The notes under the pieces were generated by a model. The model ran no database searches, was not told the DNA's origin, and worked only from the letters and a program-made list of their open reading frames with translations. A DNA stretch of 64,000 bases from Pseudomonadota bacterium (GTDB lineage Bacteria; Myxococcota_A; UBA796; SXON01): contig JAUXTN010000231.1 of the NCBI GenBank assembly GCA_030684355.1, positions 1 through 64,000 of the forward strand, written 5' to 3'. The position numbers were made by a program, and so were the translations under genes. Each line of letters opens with the position of its first letter. Position 1 is the stretch's first letter. Positions 34,951 through 43,576 of the stretch are shown here, in pieces.

Positions 34951-36021
34951 TCAGTCCTCGAGGCCGGGGAGGACGCTCGGTGCGGCGCGACCGCCGGGAG
35001 GCTTGTAGGGCGCGAGGAGGAGGTCCAGCGGCTCGTCCTCGGGGCGACCCAACGAGCGCGCGAGCGACTCGTGGCGGCCGGCCCGGCGGAAGGGGAGGCG
35101 GGTGATGCCGGGGTCGTCGAGGTAGAACCGCAGGACCTCGGGGTGCTCGGCCTCGCCGCGCAGGTGCGCGAGGAGCTCGCCGTAGGCGGGCAGGAAGTGG
35201 ACCCCCTCGACCTCGTCGTAGATGGCGCCGGGGCGCCCCGGCCCGGTCAGCGTGGGGCCGAGCTGGAGCTGCATGATCGTCGGGTCCGCGCCCTTGTTGG
35301 CCCGGAAGGCCTCGGCACGGGTGCGCCCGCCGAGCGAGGGGAACGCGTGCTCGTTGTTGAGGTAGCTCACGAACGGCGCGAGCCGCCGCTCCATGTCCTT
35401 CGCGTCGAGGAAGACCAGCTCGTCCTGCCCGAAGTGCGCGATCCACGCCGCGCGCTCCTCCCGTTGGCGGAGGAACCCGGCGCGCAACGCCGCGAGGTGA
35501 TCCAGGAGCGTCGGCTCGGGGCCCTCCATCCATTGGCGGAGGAGGTCCATCCGCGCGATGACGCTCATCGGGTCCCACACGTCGGGCTCGCCGGAGAAGC
35601 GGAGGGACGCTGCGCCGGTGGCGTGGGGATCGGGGAGGACCCGGGCCCGGAGGACGCCGCGGCGCACGAGATCCGCCTGGGCGCCCGGCGCGAGCACGGC
35701 CACCTCGGCCTCGGTGCGCACGTCGCGGAGGAGCACGAGGTCACCCTCCCAGCCGTCGACCACCCAGAGGGCGGTCCGTGCCTCGCGCGGCCAGCGCAGG
35801 GCCGCTTCGGGGAGCTCTCCGGCGCGGACGGCGTGCTCGACCTCCGTCCACCCGTCGGCGTCTACCCACTCGACGACGAAGAAGTCGAGGAAGTCGGTCT
35901 GGCGCTCGGCGTCCGGCGGGCCGCCGTAGAGGGCGTGCGCGGCGAGGGCGAGCTCGTCCGGACGGCGCCCGGCGCGAGCGTAGAGGTGGTGCTTCCAGGC
36001 GGCAACGGGATCGGTAGGCAC
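34951..36021 (-). CDS. Hypothetical cytoplasmic protein
   Basis: The GTG at 36021 (MPTDPVAAWKHHLYARAGRR) is a better start than the longer Arg-rich extension to 36078. The ~356-residue product is soluble, with mixed helix and strand (FLDFFVVEWVDADGWTEVEH, DLVLLRDVRTEAEVAVLAPG, FGQDELVFLDAKDMERRLAP). The text around VFLDAKDMERRLAPFVSYLN is striking, but no known family or active site was recognised. Confidence 0.6.
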   Translation of the reverse strand: MPTDPVAAWKHHLYARAGRRPDELALAAHALYGGPPDAERQTDFLDFFVVEWVDADGWTEVEHAVRAGELPEAALRWPREARTALWVVDGWEGDLVLLRDVRTEAEVAVLAPGAQADLVRRGVLRARVLPDPHATGAASLRFSGEPDVWDPMSVIARMDLLRQWMEGPEPTLLDHLAALRAGFLRQREERAAWIAHFGQDELVFLDAKDMERRLAPFVSYLNNEHAFPSLGGRTRAEAFRANKGADPTIMQLQLGPTLTGPGRPGAIYDEVEGVHFLPAYGELLAHLRGEAEHPEVLRFYLDDPGITRLPFRRAGRHESLARSLGRPEDEPLDLLLAPYKPPGGRAAPSVLPGLED

Positions 36022-36103
36022 GGGGCGTCCTATCCCGTGGCGGACCGCCCCGCGACGGCGCCCGGTGGCCGGTCGCACGGGGATCCTTTATAGGGAGGGG
36101 TTC

Positions 36104-37477
36104 ATGCTCCTCCTCCTCCTTGCGTGCACCGACGGCCCGGCCCTGAACGCCGGCAAGCCGGAGATGGTGGTCACCCCGGCGCGGGCGGACTTCGGCGAAG
36201 TCGTGCTCGGCAACCAGAGCGCGCTCGGGATGCGCGTGCGGAACGACGGGTACGGCGATCTCCAGTTCGAGAGCGTCGCGCTGGGCGACGGCACCTCGCT
36301 CGACTTCGCGGTCGTCGCCTTCCCGGAGGCCCTCGGTCACGACGAAGAGGGCGTGCTGGAGCTGCGCTACACGCCGGATGTCGAGGGCCAGGACTTCGGC
36401 ACGGTCGTGCTCACGAGCAACGACATCGCCGCGCCCGTGCTCACCGTCGAGCTCGAGGGCATGGGCGTCCTTCCCCGCATCGACGTCGACCCCGAGGTGC
36501 TCTACTTCGGCACCGTGCCGCCGGGCGAGTCCGTGACGCTCTCCACGCGCGTGACCGCCGCCGGCTCGGGGGACCTCCGCATCACCGGCGTCGGCTTCCC
36601 CGGGGACGAGGGGCTGGCCTACACCGTCGGGCTCCCCGACGACTACGCCGAGCCCTACGTCGTGACGCACGGGTTCTCGTTCCCCATCGAGATCACGTTC
36701 ACGCCGCCGGACGAGTCCGAGTACGTGGGCGACCTCTACATCGAGTCGAACGACCCCGAGGAGCCCGTCGCCGCCGTGCACCTCTACGGCAACACGATCG
36801 ACGACCCCACCGAGAACGAGCCGCCGCTCGTCGAGATCCTGGATCCCGACAACGGCGAGTACTTCATGGACGACGTGGCCGTGCAGATGGGCGGCTACGT
36901 GTTCGACCCCGACGAGCCCGCCACCAACCTCCTCTGCGGCTGGTTCGCGGACGGCACGCGGGTGGACGTGGGGGACGTCGACCCGTCCGGCATCGTCACC
37001 GGCCTGGGGCTCCTGCCCGTGGGCGAGGTCGAGGTCACCCTGCGCTGCTACGACTCCGAGGGGCTCGTCGGCGAGGACAGCGCCGAGGTGACCGTGTGGC
37101 CCCACGACGAGCCCGTGGTCTACACGCTCAGCGGCGGGGACTCCGTCTTCGACTGGTTTCACATCGACGACGACGTGGCGATCACCGTCAACGGCGTCGA
37201 GGTCTACAGCGACTCGAACCACACGAGCGACACGCTCCCGCCCGTCGAGATCGAGGCCGAGCGGGGCGACGTGATCGGCATCGTGGCGACGGACCAGAAC
37301 TACTGCGACATGGGGATCGACGCCCTGGTGCTCCACTGGGGCACCGGCGAGTCCCAGGCGCTCAACGAGGCGGTGTGTGACTCCGCGTGCGCCGACCACG
37401 CCTGCTACAGCGGCAGCTACAACGGGCCGTGGCCGGGCGTCTACTTCGACGAGGAGTACACGATCGCGATCCCGTAG
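36104..37477 (+). CDS. Lipoprotein with HYDIN/ASH-type beta-sandwich (choice-of-anchor D) domains
   Basis: The ATG at 36104 follows AGGGAGGGG and gives a very short leader with lipobox LLLAC. Two ~110-residue ASH/choice-of-anchor-D domains follow (DFGEVVLGNQSALGMRVRND and YFGTVPPGESVTLSTRVTAA), then a PKD-like sandwich (PPLVEILDPDNGEYFMDDVA). The C-terminal part is Cys-containing (ALNEAVCDSACADHACYSGS). Such modules occur in surface proteins of Myxococcota; binding is likely but no ligand is evident. 457 residues. Confidence 0.8.
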   Translation: MLLLLLACTDGPALNAGKPEMVVTPARADFGEVVLGNQSALGMRVRNDGYGDLQFESVALGDGTSLDFAVVAFPEALGHDEEGVLELRYTPDVEGQDFGTVVLTSNDIAAPVLTVELEGMGVLPRIDVDPEVLYFGTVPPGESVTLSTRVTAAGSGDLRITGVGFPGDEGLAYTVGLPDDYAEPYVVTHGFSFPIEITFTPPDESEYVGDLYIESNDPEEPVAAVHLYGNTIDDPTENEPPLVEILDPDNGEYFMDDVAVQMGGYVFDPDEPATNLLCGWFADGTRVDVGDVDPSGIVTGLGLLPVGEVEVTLRCYDSEGLVGEDSAEVTVWPHDEPVVYTLSGGDSVFDWFHIDDDVAITVNGVEVYSDSNHTSDTLPPVEIEAERGDVIGIVATDQNYCDMGIDALVLHWGTGESQALNEAVCDSACADHACYSGSYNGPWPGVYFDEEYTIAIP

Positions 37478-37546
37478 CCAGGCCGGCTAGCGCATGGCCT
37501 GTCGCCTCCGGAGCGCCGGTCGGCGGGCATCAGGTGGCGACGGCGA

Positions 37547-37753
37547 TCAGGCCTTCTTCACCGTCCGCACCGTGATCGCCGGGCCGGCCATGCCGATCCC
37601 GAAGCCGTCGTCCGACTCGCCCTCGACCTCGACCTTGTGCCCGTCCAGGTGCTTCGGCACGTCCCCGTAGAGCGTGTGCTCGCCCTTCGGGGTGTGCAGC
37701 ACCCAGATGCCGCCCTCGAGGTCCCGCCTCTCCAGCTTCCCCGTGACGCGCAT
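37547..37753 (-). CDS. Small DUF5818-like beta-barrel protein
   Basis: This 68-residue product (MRVTGKLERRDLEGGIWVLH..VEVEGESDDG..AITVRTVKKA) is a compact OB-like barrel of the DUF5818 type: VxGxLxxxDLEGGxWxLxxxxGxxYxLxG. The ATG overlaps the stop of the upstream subtilase gene (TGATG), so it is translationally coupled. A GTG one codon earlier is the alternative start. No signal peptide; function unknown. Confidence 0.7.
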   Translation of the reverse strand: MRVTGKLERRDLEGGIWVLHTPKGEHTLYGDVPKHLDGHKVEVEGESDDGFGIGMAGPAITVRTVKKA

Positions 37754-39558
37754 CACGCCTCCCGCCGACGCATCTTCTGCATGCCCGCGACCGCCATCCC
37801 CGCGAGGAGGCAGGCGCTACCGTTGAGGGTCAGCCAGGTCTTGTCGAAGCCGAGGGGCATCCACCAGAGGTCCGTCGCGCTGGTGGCCGCCCCGTAGAGC
37901 AGGTAGCCGGCGATGCCGCCGCAGAAGCCCAGGATCAGCGGCCCGATGGACTTGCTCGGCCCCAGGAGGAAGGCGAAGCCGAGCGGCAGGAGACAGGACT
38001 GCCAGAGCGGGAAGCCCGACCAGAAGGGGCCCGGCCACGTGAGGAAGGGCCGGCCGAGGAGGCCGAGCCACGTGCTCGGGGGCAGGGGCAGGAGCGGGAG
38101 GAGGAAGAGCCCGCCGGCGACCGTGGCCCCGAAGAGGAGCGACACCATGCGGACGCGCCCCGGGAGCCCGCCGAGGAGCCCCAGGCCGAGGGTCAGGAGC
38201 CCGCCGACCGCGAAGAGCAGGCCCTGCTTGACGATGAGGAGCTTCCGGACCGCCGCGCCGATGTCCAGGCGCCCGGCGCCGAACTTCAGGGGGTCCTCCC
38301 GGCCGTCCGCCGTCTGCTTCAGGATGCGCTCGACCTCGTCCGCGCTCTGGGCGCCCGCGCCGAAGAGCACCGCCGCCGCGCCGGCGACGTGGGGGCTGGC
38401 CATCGACGTGCCCTGGAACTCCGCGAACTGCTGGGTGCCGCCCTTCTGGATGGTGGCCTGCACGATGCCGCCGCCGGGCACGGTCTTGTCGCCGCCCGGC
38501 GCCGCGATCTCGACGCCCTTGCCCCACGAGGAGTACGGCGCCAACGTGTCGTTCGGGCCCACGGCGGTCACTGCGATGGCCGCGGGTGCGTCCGCCGGGG
38601 AGCCGATGCCCTTGCGCCCGGTGTTGCCCGCCGCCGCGACGACGACCACGCCGGCCTTCCGGGCCTTCTCGACCGCGTTGACGATGACCGCCGAGTGGCC
38701 GCCGCCGAGGGAGAGGTTGATGACCTGGGCGCCCTGGTCGACGGCCTCGTCGATGGCGGAGGCGATCCAGGTCGACATGCCGCCGCCGGAGGCGCCGAGG
38801 ACCTTCATCGGGAGGATCGTGACGTTGGGCGCGATGCCGGCGGTCCCCATGCCGTTGTGCGTGGCCTGGCCGATCGTGCCGGCGACGTGCGTGCCGTGGC
38901 CGTTGTCGTCCCGCGTGGTGGCCGCGCCGGGCACGAACGAGCGGCCGGGCAGGATGCGCTCCTGCGGCAGGTCCGGCAGGGGCGACACGCCGGTGTCGAT
39001 GACCGCGACGATGACGCCCTGGCCGCCACCCACGCGCCAGCCGACCGGGGCGCCGATGAGCGGGAAGTTCCACTGGAGGTCGTACATCGGGTCGTTCGGG
39101 TAGCCGAACATGCGGGGGGCGGGGTCGGGGCGGTCACCCGTCGCCAGCTCGGCGGGTTGCTCCGCGGCGTCCCATTCGACCGGCACGGCGCTCTCGAGCT
39201 CCGGCGGGATGTCGAACGCCTGCATCTCGAGCACGGGCTCGGCGGCCTCGACGTTGGGATCGGCCAGGAACACCGCGAGCGCGGCGGCCGGATTATCGGC
39301 GTCCGCCACGAACAGGGCCTCGTCCTCGGAGACGGGCGTGGCGAAGGTGAGCTTCACGCCGGCGCGGTCTGCGGCGGCGCGCACGTCGGCGAGGTCGACG
39401 TCATCGACGAAGTCGACGGCGATCGACGCGGGGGTGGTGCCGGGCTCGGCGGAGGGCTGGTCCCCCGACTCGGGGGCCGGGCCCTCGGAGGGCGCGACGA
39501 GCAGGAGCGCCACGGCGCTCGACAGGACGGCGAGGGGCAACAAGCGGGAACGCGACAT
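37753..39558 (-). CDS. S8 subtilase with a polytopic membrane C-terminus
   Basis: The 601-residue protein has a signal peptide, an I9-like prodomain (residues ~45-115), then a subtilisin domain with Asp188 (VIDTGV), His221 (GHGTHVAG) and Ser385 (GTSMASPH). After the protease, from about residue 440, there are five or six hydrophobic spans (LLFAVGGLLTLGLGLLGG, SLLFGATVAGGLFLLPLLPL, IGPLILGFCGGIAGYLLYGA), ending in a basic MQKMRRREA. A subtilase tethered by several C-terminal spans recalls actinobacterial mycosins, which have only one, but the polytopic tail is unusual. It is translationally coupled to a small DUF5818-like gene. Confidence 0.9.
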   Translation of the reverse strand: MSRSRLLPLAVLSSAVALLLVAPSEGPAPESGDQPSAEPGTTPASIAVDFVDDVDLADVRAAADRAGVKLTFATPVSEDEALFVADADNPAAALAVFLADPNVEAAEPVLEMQAFDIPPELESAVPVEWDAAEQPAELATGDRPDPAPRMFGYPNDPMYDLQWNFPLIGAPVGWRVGGGQGVIVAVIDTGVSPLPDLPQERILPGRSFVPGAATTRDDNGHGTHVAGTIGQATHNGMGTAGIAPNVTILPMKVLGASGGGMSTWIASAIDEAVDQGAQVINLSLGGGHSAVIVNAVEKARKAGVVVVAAAGNTGRKGIGSPADAPAAIAVTAVGPNDTLAPYSSWGKGVEIAAPGGDKTVPGGGIVQATIQKGGTQQFAEFQGTSMASPHVAGAAAVLFGAGAQSADEVERILKQTADGREDPLKFGAGRLDIGAAVRKLLIVKQGLLFAVGGLLTLGLGLLGGLPGRVRMVSLLFGATVAGGLFLLPLLPLPPSTWLGLLGRPFLTWPGPFWSGFPLWQSCLLPLGFAFLLGPSKSIGPLILGFCGGIAGYLLYGAATSATDLWWMPLGFDKTWLTLNGSACLLAGMAVAGMQKMRRREA

Positions 39559-39580
39559 GCGGGCTCAACGCCTCACTTGC

Positions 39581-40684
39581 TCAACCTATTACACCCCGCG
39601 CGCGGAGTTGGCCGATTTCGACGGCGGAGAGGCCGGTTTCACCGAGCACCTCGTCGGTGTGCTGGCCCAGCCGCGGCGGAGGCCGCAACGAGACGGCCGG
39701 CAGGGGAGGGGCGGGGAAGGCCCACGATCCGGTGGTGATCCGCGCCGCGAGCGGGTGGTCGAGCGAGTCCTGCACGGAGAGTGCGGGGCCGCAGGGCACG
39801 CCGGCGGCGGCGAGGCGAGCCTCCCACGCGACGGTGGTGTCGTGGGCGAGCACGGCGTCGATCGCGGCGTCGAGCCGGTCCCGACTCCCGACCCGGCCCT
39901 GGATCGTGGCCCAGGCGGGATCCGCGGGGAGGGCGAGCACCGCGCGGAGCTTCTCCCACAAGCCGTCGTTCGCGCAGCAGATGGCGAGCCAGCCGTCGGC
40001 GCAGCGGTAGAGGTTGTAGGGCGCGATCGAGGGGTGCCGGTTCGACGGCGGGGGCGGCGCCTGGCCCGCGTTGAGCCACGCCGAGGCGTAGAAGGCGAGC
40101 AGGTGGTGCGCCACGTCGATCATCCGGATGTCGACGCGCTTGCCGCGCCCGGTCTTGCCGCGTTCGAGCAGCGCGAAGAGCACGCCCTGCACCGCGACCT
40201 GGGCACTCGCGAGGTCCGCGATGCTCGGCCCCGCCTTCCGCGGCGGCTCCCCGGTCAGCGCGGCGATGCCGCCGACGCTCTGGACCACGAGGTCGTAGCC
40301 GGCCCGATCGGCCCACGCGCCGCCACCGAACGCGCTGATGCCGACGTAGATGAGCCCGGGGTTGTCCGCGGCGAGGGCCTCGTAGGAGAGGCCGAGGCGA
40401 TCCATCACGCCGGGGCGGAAGTTCTCGATCACGACGTCGGCGGTCGCCGCGAGACGGCGGGCGAGCGCGACGCCGTCCGGCTGCTTCAGGTCGAGGACGA
40501 CGCTGCGCTTGTTCCGGTTGGTGCAGGCGAAGTAGACGCTCTCCCCCTCGACGAGCGGGAGGAACGCGCGGGTCTCGTCGCCGCCCGGGGCCTCGATCTT
40601 CACGACATCGAAGCCCTGGTCGCCGAGCACCTGTGTAGCCCACGGGCCGGCGAGCACGCGGGTGAAGTCGAGGACGCGGTACAT
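39581..40684 (-). CDS. CaiB/BaiF (class III) CoA transferase
   Basis: This 367-residue protein has the family N-terminus (RVLDFTRVLAGPWATQVLGD, VVKIEAPGGDETR), the nucleotide-binding VVLDLKQPDG segment, VIENFRPGVMDRLGLSYEAL and the conserved AFGG region. Class III enzymes move CoA between acids through an aspartyl-CoA intermediate. Length is slightly under the usual ~400. It may serve the acyl-CoA catabolic genes downstream, but it is on the opposite strand and the substrate cannot be told. It lies 6 bases from the small lipoprotein gene. Confidence 0.9.
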   Translation of the reverse strand: MYRVLDFTRVLAGPWATQVLGDQGFDVVKIEAPGGDETRAFLPLVEGESVYFACTNRNKRSVVLDLKQPDGVALARRLAATADVVIENFRPGVMDRLGLSYEALAADNPGLIYVGISAFGGGAWADRAGYDLVVQSVGGIAALTGEPPRKAGPSIADLASAQVAVQGVLFALLERGKTGRGKRVDIRMIDVAHHLLAFYASAWLNAGQAPPPPSNRHPSIAPYNLYRCADGWLAICCANDGLWEKLRAVLALPADPAWATIQGRVGSRDRLDAAIDAVLAHDTTVAWEARLAAAGVPCGPALSVQDSLDHPLAARITTGSWAFPAPPLPAVSLRPPPRLGQHTDEVLGETGLSAVEIGQLRARGVIG

Positions 40685-40690
40685 CCGACC

Positions 40691-41050
40691 CTACGGGCAG
40701 GTGACCTGGGCGTCCGCCGGGAGCTCCCGGTTGATCGCCTTCAGCTTGTCCTCGAGGTCGACCACGTTCTCGCACGTGGCGAGGGTCGCCGGATCGGCGA
40801 AGAAGTCCTTCGCCTTCTTGGCCGCGAAGGTGGGGTGCCCGCCGCGGCCGAGCTCGAGGCACTTGTCCTCGATCCGCGCGCGGTCGATCTCGCCCACGGC
40901 CCCGCCGAGGACGCCTCCGCGGGTGCCCTCCGCGGCCGGGCTCCCGCCGTAGCGGGCGTACAGGGCGTCGAGCGCGGCCCGCCGGTCGCGGCAGACGTTC
41001 GTGGCCTGGTTGCCGGGATCGCACGCGAGGACGGTGAGGAGGAGGAGCAT
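40691..41050 (-). CDS. Small lipoprotein
   Basis: The 119-residue product starts with a short leader and lipobox (MLLLLTVLAC), followed by a helical, charged mature region (RDRRAALDALYARYGG, DRARIEDKCLELGRGG, LEDKLKAINRELP). Three further Cys could form disulfides. Function unknown; likely cotranscribed with the CoA-transferase gene downstream. Confidence 0.7.
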   Translation of the reverse strand: MLLLLTVLACDPGNQATNVCRDRRAALDALYARYGGSPAAEGTRGGVLGGAVGEIDRARIEDKCLELGRGGHPTFAAKKAKDFFADPATLATCENVVDLEDKLKAINRELPADAQVTCP

Positions 41051-41169
41051 CCCGGTGAGCTAACCGTTTCGCCGACGCGGATGCGCGCGGGATTCGGTGG
41101 CTGCGGGGCCAGAATCTGTCCGCCCGGATCGGCCGCGCTGAATTAGAGGGGCGGCCGGAGATCACCACC

Positions 41170-42945
41170 GTGGAAGAGCACGAGAGGGGCCGCGAGGCCT
41201 TCGCCAGCGAGGAAGCCTACCGTCTGCACTGCCTGCGCCACTCGACGGCGCACATCATGGCCGAGGGCATCCGCACGGTGTTCCCCGAGGCGGACTTCGC
41301 CATCGGCCCCGCCATCGAGGACGGCTTCTACTACGACGTCGACGTGCCGCGCCCGATCACCGAGGCCGACCTCGAGAAGATCGAGGAGGCCATGAAGGCC
41401 GTCGTGAAGCGGAACAGCCAGTTCGTCCGGAAGGAGCTCACCAAGGAAGAGGCGGTCGAGTTCTTCAAGGACCAGAAGTACAAGCTCGAGCTCATCGCCG
41501 GCTTCGGCGATCCGGTCGTCGGGACCTACGATCAAGGCGGCTTCGTCGACATGTGCCGCGGCCCGCACGTCCTGCGCACCGGCCAGTGCAAGCACTTCAA
41601 GCTGATGAAGGTGTCGAGCGCCTATTGGCGTGGGGACACCACTCGGCCCCAGCTCCAGCGGGTGTACGGCACCGTGTGGCCGACCCGCGAGGCCCTCGAC
41701 CAGTACCTGTACCGGTTGGAGGAGGCGAAGAAGCGCGACCACCGCAAGGTCGGCACCGCGATGGGCCTGTTCATGTTCCACGAGTACGCCCCGGGCGCGC
41801 CGTTCTGGCTGCCGAAGGGTGAGGTGCTGTACCACACCCTCTCCGAAGCCATGCGCAGCGCGCTCCTCGGCGAGGGCTACGTCGCCGTGCGCACCCCCAT
41901 GCTCTTCGAGAAGAAGCTGTTCGAGACCAGCGGGCACTGGGCGCACTACCGCGAAAACATGTACCAGTTCCACAAGCACGAAGAGGGCGACGAAGAGGGG
42001 GAGGGCCGCATCTACGGCCTGAAGCCGATGAACTGCCCCTCGCACATGCTCATTTTCGGGTCGACCAAGCGGAGCTACCGCGAGCTCCCGATGCGCATCC
42101 ACGACCAGGGTGTGCTCCACCGCGATGAGGTTCGCGGCGCGCTCGGCGGCCTGACGCGCGTGCGCCAGTTCTGCCAGGACGACGCCCATCTCTTCGTGAT
42201 GGAGGAGCAGATCGAGGCCGAGGTGACCAAGCTCATCGGGCTGGTGAACCTCGTGTACACCTCCCTCGGCCTCGGCTACCGCCCCAAGCTCTCGACCCGC
42301 CCGGTCGACAAGATGGGGGACGACTCGTTGTGGGATCGTGCCGAGGGCGCGCTCAAGGCGTCGCTCGAGGCCAACTCGCTCGAGTACACCGTCAACGCGG
42401 GGGACGGCGCCTTCTACGGCCCGAAGATCGACTTCGACGTGGTCGACGCCCTGGGCCGCTCCTGGCAGTGCGCCACCATCCAGGTCGACTACCAGATGCC
42501 GCTCCGCTTCGAGCTGGCCTACGTGGGGGCGGACAACACCGAGCACACCCCGGTGGTCATCCACCGCGCGATCTTCGGCTCCTTCGAGCGCTTCATCGGC
42601 ATCCTCATCGAGCACTTCGCGGGCGCCTTCCCGATGTGGCTCGCGCCCGAGCAGGTGCGCGTGCTGACGGTGTCGGAGAAGTCCGCGGCGTGGGGCGCCC
42701 AGGTGCACGACGCTCTCGCGGCGGCCGGCATCCGGGTCCACTTCGACGACAGCGCGGACAAGATCGGCGCCAAGATCCGCGAGGCGCACGGGGCCAAGCC
42801 GGTCTACATGTGTGTCATCGGCGAGAAGGAGCAGGACTCCGGAACCGTCTCGGTGCGCGGCCGCGAAGCCGATCTCGGATCGATGTCCCTGGCGGACTTC
42901 GTGGAGCGCTGCCGCGCGGAGGCCGTGCCGCCGTTCGGCAAGTAG
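41170..42945 (+). CDS. thrS: Threonyl-tRNA synthetase lacking the N-terminal TGS domain
   Basis: The 591-residue enzyme charges tRNA-Thr. It begins directly with the second additional domain used for editing (HSTAH = His24/His28, and DMCRGPH). A class II catalytic core follows with motif 2 (GVLHRDEVRGALGGLTRVRQ), the Zn ligand Cys in MNCPSHM, and motif 3 (VVIHRAIFGSFERFIGIL). The anticodon-binding domain is C-terminal (VRVLTVSEKS..IREAHGAKPVYMCVIGEKE). Typical ThrRS is ~640 residues with a ~60-residue TGS domain at the start; that domain is missing and the GTG at 41170 is the only sensible start. No T-box was seen upstream. Confidence 0.97.
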   Translation: MEEHERGREAFASEEAYRLHCLRHSTAHIMAEGIRTVFPEADFAIGPAIEDGFYYDVDVPRPITEADLEKIEEAMKAVVKRNSQFVRKELTKEEAVEFFKDQKYKLELIAGFGDPVVGTYDQGGFVDMCRGPHVLRTGQCKHFKLMKVSSAYWRGDTTRPQLQRVYGTVWPTREALDQYLYRLEEAKKRDHRKVGTAMGLFMFHEYAPGAPFWLPKGEVLYHTLSEAMRSALLGEGYVAVRTPMLFEKKLFETSGHWAHYRENMYQFHKHEEGDEEGEGRIYGLKPMNCPSHMLIFGSTKRSYRELPMRIHDQGVLHRDEVRGALGGLTRVRQFCQDDAHLFVMEEQIEAEVTKLIGLVNLVYTSLGLGYRPKLSTRPVDKMGDDSLWDRAEGALKASLEANSLEYTVNAGDGAFYGPKIDFDVVDALGRSWQCATIQVDYQMPLRFELAYVGADNTEHTPVVIHRAIFGSFERFIGILIEHFAGAFPMWLAPEQVRVLTVSEKSAAWGAQVHDALAAAGIRVHFDDSADKIGAKIREAHGAKPVYMCVIGEKEQDSGTVSVRGREADLGSMSLADFVERCRAEAVPPFGK

Positions 42946-43137
42946 CGCCCGGCGGCGTCGCCGCGCGCCGACGTGCCAAACATCCCTGCGCGACGACGTG
43001 CCAGCACCGCCGCGCGACGACGTCGTTACCGGCTGCAATGACTTGAAATGGATTCCCCGCCGCGTGGTGCCTACGCTGTGCCACGCGCGGGGGTTCAGCT
43101 GCGAGGCAGCCCCCCCGCTTGACCTGCGTCCGGGGGG

Positions 43138-43506
43138 ATGTTGATGCGGTTGCCTGGGGATGTCGCGTGCTTCGTGGAGCTGATCCACGTGACGGTGTTG
43201 TCCGTGGTGGACGGGGCGATGCCCGAGCGGCTCGCCTACATCCGCGGCGGAGACGGCACGGTCGCCTGTACGTCGTCCCCCACGCCGGGATCCGCCTGGA
43301 TGGTGTCCATCTCCGGCGGCGTGCGGCCGCACCCGCTCGAAGTCGGGGTCCCCGTGATCGTCCAGGGCGTCCACCGCGTCACCGGAGACCCCTTTTCCGT
43401 GCCAACGCGGCTCCTGTGCACCGGCGCGGGGGACGTCGCGCGCTTCGCCGTCCCGTTCGCCCGCCCGGTCCGCGCGATCCGGGCCTCGGTACCGATGCGC
43501 TGGTAG
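43138..43506 (+). CDS. Hypothetical protein
   Basis: An ATG preceded by a G-rich Shine-Dalgarno-like run opens 122 codons with strongly GC-ending third positions, as in neighbouring genes. The product (MLMRLPGDVACFVELIHVTV..RPVRAIRASVPMRW) is beta-rich and without signal peptide. No family recognised. It sits alone between thrS and the carboxylase gene, in the direction of both. Confidence 0.5.
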   Translation: MLMRLPGDVACFVELIHVTVLSVVDGAMPERLAYIRGGDGTVACTSSPTPGSAWMVSISGGVRPHPLEVGVPVIVQGVHRVTGDPFSVPTRLLCTGAGDVARFAVPFARPVRAIRASVPMRW

Positions 43507-43576
43507 CCCCGCAGGGAAGAACGGCGGGCCCCTCGGGGGGTACCGACCCGCTGAACTCGCGGGTTAACTTCCCCCG

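Noticed and set aside
41051..41169. T-box or other leader upstream of thrS
   Set aside because: Only ~120 bases and no T-box consensus or specifier stem could be seen.
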